Below are positions 23,801 through 35,800 of a stretch of DNA of 64,000 nucleotides, piece by piece. Both the position numbers and the translations under genes were made by a program. The stretch is from the NCBI GenBank assembly GCA_964023275.1, contig OZ029916.1, forward strand, positions 18,920,686 to 18,984,685, written 5' to 3'. The stretch's first letter is position 1. Each line of letters starts with the position of its first letter. Source of the DNA: Norana najaformis. Lineage: Eukaryota > Annelida > Clitellata > Crassiclitellata > Hormogastridae. The notes under the pieces are model-generated. The model had not been told where the DNA came from, ran no database searches, and was given only the letters and a program-made list of their open reading frames with translations.

Positions 23801-26800
23801 TTAAAGGAATGCTTTATTGAATTTTTTTTCTTTAAAGAGGTTCTCCTGATACTTTTCTTTTAAACTAGTCTTGAAATTTTCCTTTTATGACTGTTTTAAT
23901 GAAACTCTTCTTTTGAAACTATGTTAGAATATGTTCTTAAAACTTTTCTTTTAAAAATAATTCTGCTGTTTTAAATTTTGCACTTTTGGACCTGTTTCTA
24001 TCACTAAAAATACTTCTTATAGCTGCTGATTATTATTTTTGTCACATTCTAGTTTTCTCTTTGAAGGCCTCTTCCAGTTGTGATCTGTGTTGTAATGTGA
24101 GCTTGTTGTGCTGTTGAATCGATATCTGTACCTCAGCTGAAAATTCTTACAACTGCATGCCTTTCAGGGACTGGTTGATGATGGCCTGTAACATACCTAA
24201 TAAATTATACCTTATATTAGTTATCAAAGTTATCTATTGGCAGGTATTGCTCCACTTTCAGAGGTTATTGGCCTACTATAATTTTGGGCATGGTGATATA
24301 TTCGTGCAATAAATTATTATTCTGTTAATTCTTGTTGCAGACCATGGTAGAGAAGAAAGTTCAAGAGTCACAAATTGAGGTGAATGGCACTGTGGAGACC
24401 ACACACATTGAGCAGGCTGGCATTTCACAAGGTACTTAAATTCACGTTCCCCATCATGAAATATGAATGCACATGTAAATTAATTTATATCATTGGCTTA
24501 CCATAAATCGTGTAAATAAAAAGTTTATAATTGGGCAATGCTAGTTCTTTAATTTGTAGTCATTAATTTGCTGTCAGATTTATGAGCATTATTTTTTAGG
24601 CCATACTGTCGCTGTATAACACCTTGTAGGCCTACATTTACATTTGCATTTATTTTGATATAGTTGTGGTTTTGTTTTATTTATTTCTGGCTGTGCTTAG
24701 TTGTCAATATTGTGCTTTTATTTCTGATTTCTTTTTAACTGGCTTATAATTGTTTAAGCAGGTAGTTCAAAATACTTGGTCTTTTGTGGAAGATTTGGAC
24801 CTGACAAAAGGGCAAGACCTGTGATTAGTAAAAGTACAAATAGAAAACTAGTAGGCTTACTTTTAAAGAGAAGTTGTGCTATAGTTCATCTCTCAGTTTT
24901 TTTTTTAGCAAGTGCAGATGATCACTGTGTAAATAACCAGCAAATAATAATATTCAGTTTTAGTTTTAGCTGCTTGCAAATTCTTGTTTGCAAATTTTCT
25001 GTAGTTGTATGTGTGTGTGTGTGTGTGTTGGTAAGTGTGTGCTGCTAGACAGTTTGAAAAGCAAGGGTTAGGTTCTTTGTGTGAGTATGTGTGCATTTGT
25101 TTTAGTTAGTGATTATAATATTAGTTTAGCACTTCTGTTATGTGCATGAAGACTAATTTGATCAGCCAGTAGGCAACAAAGGAGTAATATGGCATGAATG
25201 AAGTCCATTTCCAGAGTCCATTTCAACCTTTCATGTTCTAAATCCACCCCTTCTGCTCACATGATGTGTGACACCTTGTAGTTGATACTGGGTCTCTTGG
25301 GAACTGAAGCAGAAAAATCAGGCAGTTTAACAAAGTTTCTGGTTGTTGCACTTGGCCATATTATGTGAGTCATCATGTGTCCTTGCCAACACTTCATCCC
25401 TTGCAATTTCTTCGCATATCTTTTGCTCAAAACTGAAAACACTCCATTTCCACAAATCCTATCTTGAATCTTCCTATTCCCCTTATCTCTCTTTATACTC
25501 CAATTCCCAAACACCATCCACTGTAGCCGTCTGACTGTCTGCCTGTCTGACTCTTGATCTTGACCTGGAGCCAAACCCTTCCTGCCTATCAATTTTGTTT
25601 TGATTGAGTGCCTGTGAATAAGCTGGTTACTGTGACTTAGCTTTCTTTGGGCGCTGCAGAAATCTCTAGTACAATTACGATATATTGGTGAATGTGTATG
25701 TATATATACATACATATATATATACACATACTGTATGTATATATGTATATATATATTATATACATGTGTATGAGTTATTTCTTACCTATTTGTTTTGGAT
25801 TATCACCACAGAAATGTAGTTTCAAGCCCTGCATCAAGGCTCCCAGCTTTGCCACAGTTTTTGGCTGACCTTTATGCTGAGAATGGTCCAGATTTGCACT
25901 CTCATGCTTGATTCGGTTGAGTGCTGCTAAACAAGTTGATATTCCTGACAGTTTTTTGTGTGACTCTTAGGAATTGAAGATTAGAGTATTTAATTTTCTG
26001 ATGCAGGACAATCATTTTTATATTTGTTTGCTATGCTTTGGATTTTTTGTGTTTCTTGTTTTCTTTTGTCTTTCTGTTATATTTTTTTTATTGTGGCAAA
26101 CATGTTCTGTTGAACAACATCTTTACAGGAGCACTTCCTATGATAACTGTTCAAAGCGAGAGTCTTTCAGTAACTAAAACTTCACGAAGAGGTAAAGCCT
26201 AGGCCACCCTTGCATGTCACCAAAATTGTTGTACTTTCAAGGTTTAAACTGGCTTTTTCAAGTTACCTGGGAGAAAAGTGTTCTCATGCTTTCATCTGTG
26301 CTTGAACCCTACTGTATTAGTAATTTATTGTTTGTTACATTTTTAATAAATTTTGTTATTGCTGTTGTATTTGTATAATTATAAATTATAATTATAATTC
26401 TTTGTTACTCTTACACCAGATCCTAAAACCCTTTTGTTTCTTCCTTGGAAATGGAAATGAGGATAAATTTTCTTAGACTTAATACATGCAACATTTTTTA
26501 TTAAAATGCTAAATTATTCTTTTTTGTTCTTGTTTTTGATGACAGTGACCTGTGTTTTTTTGTTATATTGATCAATTAATGATATTAATAAGATCAGCAC
26601 TAAAATGAGACTGTGGATGCCATTTAGATATATTTTCTGAAGTGGCACTAAATAAATTGCAGTTAAAATATTTTACAGATATTCTATAATATATTGCATC
26701 TTGGAAACAGTCGTGGGTGCAGCATTAATGGTATTAAAATGGAATGCAAGTACTTTTGCATAATACTGTTACTACCGTACTAAAATTAGCTTAGCATTAC

Positions 26801-29800
26801 TGTTTACTGTACCATTCCTTGTTATGCAGTTTAGCATGTTTGGTCTCAGCAGTCGTGGTTTCAGCCCAACACGAATTATTTGTATCAGTCAGTCATATAG
26901 ATAGATGAGAACGTGTTAGTTGTTTTGGTTCCACATGTTAGCAAAGCCTTTCGTGAGACTTTTCCTGCTGTTCAACTGTCATTCACCTGTGGATAATCTT
27001 TTCATTTCACCTCTGGATGAACTTTTCATTCTTACTGAATCTTAGCATTATTTAGACTAGAAGGAGCACCTCAAGAGGTTTCAGGCTGCACTGTATAAAT
27101 ATCCAGGTACATACAGTACATATATACATACATACATACATACATACATGCATGCATGCATGCATACATACATGCATACATAAGTACATAGTCCTAAAAT
27201 GCTTACTGTGAACTACTTACATTTTCTCTAATTCTCTTTGCATTTTTCCGGCTTTTTTGTAAGAATGATTTATTTGCTTGGAGATTTTTTGCCATCTATT
27301 TATTATTCAAGCTGTAGGTTCTTTTTCAGTTTGTCTTCATCTTTTCTTTTCTGTCGGTGTCTAGATGTAGTTTTTGATTATCTTGGTGCATCACCATTTA
27401 TTCTTCACATATATCTTGCAACTGATAGGTTATGATATGTTGGCACATTTTATGTGCATTTGAATGTGTAATACATGTTAGTTATTTGCCTAGCATTGTG
27501 TTTTACATTCTTGTCAATTTGGACATCATGATTCACAAAATACCTGTTCAGATCGTAATATTTTGATGCCCTTAGATGTCCATAGCCAGATTCTCAGGAT
27601 AACTAGATTGGCTCAAAATCCTAACTGTGTGATATACAAAAGGTTACTGGTGGTGTTTGAAGAGGCGATGATTGCTTGTTGCACAGATGGCTTTGTTATG
27701 GAATGTTTGCTGTGAATAATTTGAGGCTCCTGCATTGCATTCCATGGCAGGGTTTGATATCTTAATGCTGTGTATCTAGCATTCACTCATTCATTCTTAG
27801 CATTTGTTTAGCGCTTTTTCTTAGTCATTCAGTCAGTAAGTTTATATAGAGCATCTTCAAGAATTGCTAAGAAGTGCTTCAGCAAAAGAAGACAGTTTTC
27901 AAACGCTGATTTTGTGAATGGTGCATGTATGGGTGCCTTGAAATATTGGGAAGATGGGTGCTCCCCCTCCTGGAGGTCACATCTTAACACTTGGCCTCAT
28001 CTGGCTGGGACAACATATCCTGTTTTCATGTTCTGTACAGATTTCTGTGTACAATCGTGTGCATGTATCCTCTCTAGCCTAGATAAGATGCAGAGTTAGA
28101 GCAAGGCCATTCCAGGTAGGTGGTCATATCACTGCCACTTGTATCAGAGAAGATGCCAGATGAAGTGCAATAGTTATTTTTGAATTTTTCTTCACAGGTT
28201 TACAGTTGTCGTCACTGATTATTCAGTCCTTCCGTTCTATCCTTTTGTGCTGGCATTTGCTTATTCTTATTCTATACCCACTTTCTATAAAATGTCTTGG
28301 GAAATTGAAACAAACCCATAGGGTCCAAAACTATATAACCTTTCACAGACTACTTTATTTTTAGAAGTAGGAGGATGGAGTTTTGGTAAGAAGTTATAAA
28401 ATATGTTTTTAGTAATTCTAGAAAGTGTCCTTGTGAAACTCATTCACTGTGTTACGTGATAAGTAAGTAAGTAGGCATTTGTTGACATGCCATGTTTATG
28501 TTAGCCGAACAATTGATAGTTGGACGCGATGCTAAATCATATGAGGATTGCTTTAGACAAAAAGCTGGGACATGAACAGACAGGATTTAGACCAGGTTGA
28601 TCCTTGCTGGAAGCAAATTTTCATAGTAACAGTTTAAGAGACCTGACTTTGCAGTTGATATCACCCTGCTGGTCAGGCATGAGAGAACTAACATCTAAAG
28701 CCCAGGAGAAGGCAGCAAAGGTGGGACTCACTATCAGTCCAGGAAAGGCTATGGTATTAAGCACACTGCTACATGTATATGGATCTGACAGTTGCAAACA
28801 AGAAATGACTTGAGGCAGCACATTGTAGATGACTGAGAAGAATTCTGCACATTTTGTGGTGTGATGAAATTTTGAATAAAACTATTATAGAAAAGACAGG
28901 ACTAGGGGATATAGAGAATATCACTGATCAGAGAGAGAAGACTGAAATGGATGGGACATGTAACTCGTATGGACCAAGATAGAAGAGCCAACCAAGTGAT
29001 GAACTAGAGCCCTGAAGGGAAAACGAGGAAAGGAAGACCAAGAAATAACTGGCCAGAGACCCTCAGAGATGATCTGAGATGCTTGGAGATGATGTGGAAC
29101 AAAGCAGGGAGACTGGTGAATGGTGATGGACAAAGATGAAGTTTGCCTGATGTGCAAACCTGCACAGGAAGGACTAAGTACTAAGTAAGTAAGTCCTTTT
29201 GAACGACGACTACCGGCTATCACACTGCAAACAGAATTTCACAGTAACCTACTACGTGAGTGCTTGCACTGTATGAGGAGGGTATGGGTTTGATCCTCCC
29301 AACCATAGACAGTGACTGTATGAGGACTTTGAGCAAGTCTTTAATGCACTTTGCTGAGTACCATCAACTGATGCTGTTATGTAGTGGTGCTATATAAATA
29401 CGACATATAACAGTAACAAATAATGCTTCAAACAATGCAGTCAGCTGGCCACTATAACAACTTCTATAAATTCTAGGATAGACAATTCTGTTTCCTGGGA
29501 GAAAAGATCTTGTCAAGCTTTCAACTTTGAACTAACTCAGGTTATATTGTAAGGGTTGGTTATTTCTAAGAGTAGCATGACTTTCCATAAATAGTCTACA
29601 GCTAGTGCTAGGAGATCAAGTGCTGAGAAATTTGACCCTTATATCCTGAGGATGCTCTGTTTACATTGTGTGAAAATTCATTATAGTTGCATTTCGCAGA
29701 TATGATATAAACTAATGATGACTTGGTACCTTTTTGACTGCAACACAAAGGCTTTAACATTAGAATTTAGCCAGTGAAATATTTTATCTACTAATGCGAT

Positions 29801-32800
29801 TTACTTAGTTTCGTAGTTTCATGATTGCTTGGTCTTAGCCTTTAAGACTGTTCTGATTTTGTTTTTTACGACACATGATCAGCTATTTGCAATTACAATT
29901 ACACTGGCTTTCTTTCTTGAAGTTATTTGCTTTAGATAATGGCTAAATTTTTACTGATAGAGTTGTATGAGCTGTTGGAATTGGTTGTGTTTTTTAGCAT
30001 TTTGTAACTTATTTTTTTTCTTTGTTGGGTGTTCAATATAAATTTTGCATGCTTCTTGTTTGGTGCAGATCTGGAATGTTAAAATTCAGTTTTATGTTGC
30101 ACTGGCTGTTTTCATTTGCCTAGTGTTTTTCCTTTTGCCATTTGTTTTTTTTGTTTAATGTTCTTGATTTCTGACTTATGGATGGCTCTGGCACTGTAGG
30201 AGTGAATACAGCTGAGTATAGCATTTTAGGTTCGAGGGAGGTCAATGCTTCTGAGGAACAGTTACAGGAGCTTGATGAAGTCCCTGAGTTACCCCGTTAT
30301 CGGGGTCGAATGTCACATCTGACGACTAGAGGTAGCTATCTTGGTAACTTTCTCACCAAGTCAATCTGATCTGGTCATTTTCTGAGCTCTTTACACTTAT
30401 GTATATGTCATATTATTCTCTTATTCACCTGGCTGTTAAGTGATAAATTAAACTATATTCACAAGCAGCTCAGCTTGTTTATTCTGTTTTGTCTAGGCAT
30501 ATTAAATTGCTTGGACTTCTTTCTCATTTGAGTCACAAAGACGTACTTGCAAAATTCCCAGGGGTTTATGACTCCCTACAATTGCTCCTCATTGAACAGA
30601 AAGTGTGCTTCAAAATCTGGGTGACAAGATATCGGATTTTGGCAATCCTACGTATATTTGCTAACTGTCTGCCTTCAGCATGTATTTAAACTGATGATTC
30701 AGTACTTTGATCATTCAGTGCTTTGACTGTTGCTATCAACTCTGAAATAGTAACTATGTGAGGTTTTGGTTTTCTCTGTGACATTCATGTCACGTTTACT
30801 TATATCTGCCATTTAGCTTTAGGTCCAACGCAAAACACAACTCTTCACCTCTTTGCTTATCCACCATGGCCTGCTTTGATCTCTTCCACCTCTTTTCTTA
30901 TCTCCATGGCCTGCTTTGGTCTTGAATCTTTTGAATCTTGACAGCACCTTTCTAGAGGAGTTTGAGTCTGGGCTGTGGTTTAACTTTAAAGCAACCATCA
31001 GCTGGTGCCTATGATAGCAGTGCTATAGAAGTCTGCTGAATTAGATTAAATCAGCTTAGAAGGCTGAATTTAATTGCTAAAGCGAAGTGGCATATTTTGG
31101 CTTATTTTGACCCCTTTGATTGGCCAGAACTTCAACGCATTTAACATACCTTCACATACCCTTTAATTCCATGATTACTTTGCCTAGCAAAGTATCTGGA
31201 TTTCAAAGGACTGGAATTAGGATTAACAATTTTGGCTGCTAGAAATGCTTACTTTAATTTTAGAACATGTCATTTTCTTATGGCTTTGTTCCAGACATTT
31301 TGGCTTGAATTTGGCCTTTATGTCATCAGGCTATCCTTGGCTTCCTTTATGGCTTTCCTTTTTTCAAGTCCTTGCAAAGTAATCTTTCCTGCACTTGTTG
31401 CAAATTTTTGTTCTGTTTTTTATTGTAGCATTTGACTGCTTTGACCAAAGTTATTTTGCAAATAATTTTCCTGCTTTTACTTCCATCCAAAGTTTTTTGG
31501 CCGCATCTGATCAAGTTAATGCTTTAGGTGGAAGTTTATTTTGAAACAGATTTTTACAATTATCACCCATTATTTTATTTTTATTCCTTTTATGGTCTTC
31601 TTGAGACCACATTTTAGAAGTATACCAATCCTGTAGTTGCTATTGTTACTTTCAAGAACGTTTATAATCATAAGTAATTGTAATCATAATTTGTATAGTG
31701 CTGCTTCATGAAAAACTCCGCAGAGGCGCTTCTGACTGGACAATGCAAGACCACAATCAAACAGAATGGTTTTAAAGTGCTTGTGGAAAAGAGACAGAGA
31801 AAGGTCGATGAGCTCACACTGCTGGTTATGTTGCCAGGCAACCTGCTGTAGAAAGATGGACTGACCACAGAGATGCTAGACTGTGGAAGTTTGGGCTGTT
31901 GGGACAATTTAGTTACCTTGCAAAGCAGACCAGATGGGACCAAGATACATAGCTCTCTCAGATAAGGTGGAGCGCAGCATGCAAGATGATTGCATATAAG
32001 AAATAAGGTCTTAAACTCAATGCATTTTTGCAGCAGTAACCAATGCAATTCCTCCAGTCTGAAGCTGGATATGTGCCCAAACGAATCATCCGAGCCGCAG
32101 CATTTAAAATAGATTGCAGTTGATTAATGTGGAAAACGGTTCAGCATAATCTACCCTGGTACATATAAATGCTTGCATCAGTGTTGTGATGGCTTGAGTT
32201 GTCAGCAGATGGTGTACTGCCCGGGTCTGACATAGTTGGTAAAAGCATGTTTAACAAAAACTTCACATGCCAAGTGGTCAGTTCATAGTCTAAGGTCACA
32301 CCAAGATGGTACAGACTAGTGGAGAAAGAGAGACCAGGGAAGCATTGCTGTAGACAAGGCATATCAATTTTCGAGATCTGCCCTTGGGTACAAAGCCAGA
32401 TGAACTGGGTTTTCCAGTGGAGACAGTTTGATGTCATCCAGACATGAAGCACCTTCATCATCTGAAGCATTTTCTGCACTAAGGAGATCGACTGTGCAGC
32501 TTGGCCATGGATTCTTGCCTGAGTGTCGTCAGCATACTGATTACAAAGAAGAAGGACTAGGCTAAGATCAGCAGTGCAGAGGATACAGAGTAGTGGCCCT
32601 AAGATAGAACCATGTGGAAGACCGAATGAAACCAAGAACCAGTCAGACCAAGTTATACCAGAAACCACTGCCATGGTATGCCCAGAGAGGATTGAATGGA
32701 ACAGTGACAGAGCAGGTCCCATGTTATTGAATGGGTCTCAGAGTGCTCCAAAAGAATACCATGGTCGACCATGTCAAAGGATGGGATGTAAAGGATGGGA

Positions 32801-35800
32801 TATAAATATCAGCATGAACTTGGGTTGGAACAGACTCTGCGGAATGGAACTTTATGAACCCAAACTGTTGTTTAGGTGGGAGGGAGTTTGCCTCAAGCTA
32901 TTGTAAAAGCTTCATCAGCACTTATTTCTCAACTGTCTTTGACAGGAAAGATAAATTAGAAATAGATTAATAATTTGCCATGTCACATACATAAGACCAT
33001 GACACTTAAATGGATGTCAGCACAATATCTAATTTCTGATAAGCAAGAAGCAACCTCTGACCCAAAGCAGTTCTACATAGCAAATGTAAAAAAGGCAAAA
33101 GTTTATCTACTAAGTCCTTCATCAGAAATGATGGCAGAGGGTTGAGCTCACACAACTTCAGCTGCTAGTGATGCCGGTCTATGGTGGAGATGACTCCAAA
33201 AGTGATATCCTGCAGTCCATTTGAAGGAAGGATGGAGGGGAGAAACTTTAGTTGAGCGATGAACCAAGTCATCCTTTTGACATGTGACATTTAGGTAGCC
33301 TTGGCCATGAATGGTGGTTGTATGGAGCTTCTCACTGGAATAGAGTGACCTAGGATGCTGGAGAATGACGATCAGAGTTGTCAAGGGTTGGTTTGTCTTG
33401 TTTGATCACTTCCCAGAAAAGCATCTCCTCAGCACCTCATGTAATATGACTGGAGCATTGTTCAAAACATCTAACTTCTCACTGAGGATTATGACTAGCT
33501 CTGTTGAACCATGGGGTGAGAAGCTCTGATGTTCTTTTGAAGTCCTAAGAGGCAGGAGACTGTTGATCAGTGTGCGTGGTGAAGACTCGTACATGGCGAA
33601 GAGTTCATCTGAGGAACAGCCTTCCATGACTGACAGGTCTTTGCAGAGCAGGCCTTTCAACAGGCCAACTTGAAAGATCTTTTGGTCCAGGTGTTTCCAT
33701 CTCAGTAAATAAGGAGCAGTGAATAGTAGATCATAATCTGAGAGGTACTGTGGCTCCACCCTGAGTTCTTGAAGGATTAATCTGAGAGGTACTGTGGCTC
33801 CACCCTGAGATCTTGAACGATGTAATCATCTCTGGCTATGTGTATGTTGAGCCACCCTCCCAGATTGTGTGTAAGGTCTGAAACATACTGAGCCAAGCCA
33901 AACTGCTTGATAAGGTAATTAAATCTAACTGTACCCAGAGAGTGAGAGTCCTCACGATGGATGTTTTCAGGTCACTGGTGGTCATTAATTGACTATTATA
34001 AGTTGCAAACACCTCTAGTATGGAAGCAAACTTGGTGTAGAATGCTAGTGAAGGTGGTAAAGGGCCAAGGTGTTAGAATGCTAGTGAAGGTGGTAAAGGG
34101 CCAAGGTGTTAGAATGCGAGCGGCATCAGTTGGACTACAAGCAGACCTGTAAACTTACTTGACAAACTAAATTGGGGTTTGTATCTGATATGTATTTAAC
34201 ATTTTTCTTTGAAAGTTTTGCATATCGAAAACAGTCATGTCAGTTGTTATCAATGTTGTCTTTCAAGGGTTAGAAGATGGAGTGGAGGAATTTACTAGTG
34301 AAGGTAAAACGGCGATAATGCCGTCTTAGAAAGCACGATATACGGCTTATTACCATGTATTTCTGGCCAAAGGGCCATTAATGCTTGCACTTATAGCACT
34401 GCATTAGCTGATGCTTTTGGTTGCACATGTTTGCACTGCACTTGCCAGTGTATGACACTTACTGCATTATTTTATCAGTGTTGTAAGTGACATCACTGCA
34501 TTTGCTTTTGCAATACAGTGCATCTACTGCATTTGACTTGCCAGTGCTATAAGCTGCGATTAGACTAGTGATCGTCATTGTTGATGGTATTGCTAAGGGC
34601 TTCTCAATCGTCTGTTATGCTTTTTGTTTTTCCATAGTTACATTTTAATTTGACACAGTGTTGAAACTTGGTTTTATAATTTACTCTCACAATAGGAGCT
34701 GTTTTAACCAATTTTTGTTTGAAGTCTTTATTAGGCCCCATACGACTCTTGACCTTCTGGAAACATCTAAAGTTTATTGAAGGCTGCCTGTTATTTCAGT
34801 ATTTCACTGAAGGGTGCATGCGAGGCAGAGCTTTGCTGAGTGGCTCAGGACCATATGAAGCTGTTTCAAATACGTTACAGAATTTTGTGAAGTGACCTGG
34901 TCACCTGTAGGCACTTGAAGTCTTGGACTGTTGATTCTGCTGGTGGCATGAATCTGATGATTGAATTCTGGTCTTCATTTAGACAAGGCAGACTGGAACA
35001 TTAATGTGGTCTTATGATGTGGCCATTAAACTGTGTTTTGATCATGACTGTGAAACCTCCGAAACATTCAAGCTGCTTTCGTGTACTGGAGTGTATGTAT
35101 ATTTGTCTGCTTATTTGTCTTTTTTTGTCTGTTTATCTTTCTGTGCATTCATTTATCTCTCTGTCCATATGTTTGTATATTTGTCACTTTTTCTTTCGAT
35201 CTCTTTTTGTATATTTGTATCTTTCTGTCTGTTTGTGTTTAAGTCTGTCTCTTCATCTACTTCAATGCTCAGAATCTGGCTGTCACTTTGGTCTTCAGTC
35301 TGCTTCTTAATCTCCAATGCCTATTCCATCATCTTTCTGTCTCTTGATCTGCCCCTCTGTCCTTTTCTGTCTAACAGTGTATCTGTATGTCTGTCTATCT
35401 CTCCACCTCTCTGTAACCATATGTATTCCTCTACCTGTTTCCCTGTCTGCTACTCTTTGTCTTTGTATTTCTGGTTGTTTGGCTTTTTCTCTTTCCTTCT
35501 GGTTTGTTTTGCTGTTTTCCTCCTTATCATTTGCAGCACTGTATAGTACAGACTTTACATGCCTTTAATTGGCGCTGGTGCTCATCTCCAGATTTTCATG
35601 CCTCCAGCGACCCACAGATTATTCCAGTGCTCTTGGTATATGCTCTTGCAAGTCCATTGACCCCCAAATTAGCATTTGTTACTCTCTGCAGCTTGGTAGA
35701 TCGTGGAACAGGCCAATCTGGAAACAAAGCTAGTAGTAAGTACCTTGCTGAGACCTGATCTTTTGAGAATTTTAAAACATCGTTCTTGCCGAAATCAAGC

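Larger units (their letters stand above)
31670..34150 (-). mobile_element. Long LINE remnant, minus strand
   Basis: Reading on the minus strand from 34150 to 31670, successive frames give a decayed non-LTR ORF2. First come pieces before the catalytic core (33759-33148). The catalytic region follows (32722-32141: [21 protein letters not shown] and NQYADDTQ, the YADD box). The C-terminal region is last (32048-31668: [34 protein letters not shown]). Frames are interrupted. The YADDTQ and LHWL-type motifs fit the L2/CR1/Jockey side of LINEs. No 5' end seen. Confidence 0.8.

Noticed and set aside
35004..35568. Hydrophobic 180-codon frame resembling a membrane protein
   Set aside because: Arises from TCTG/TTTGTC low-complexity DNA; neighbouring frames look alike, which indicates simple sequence rather than coding.
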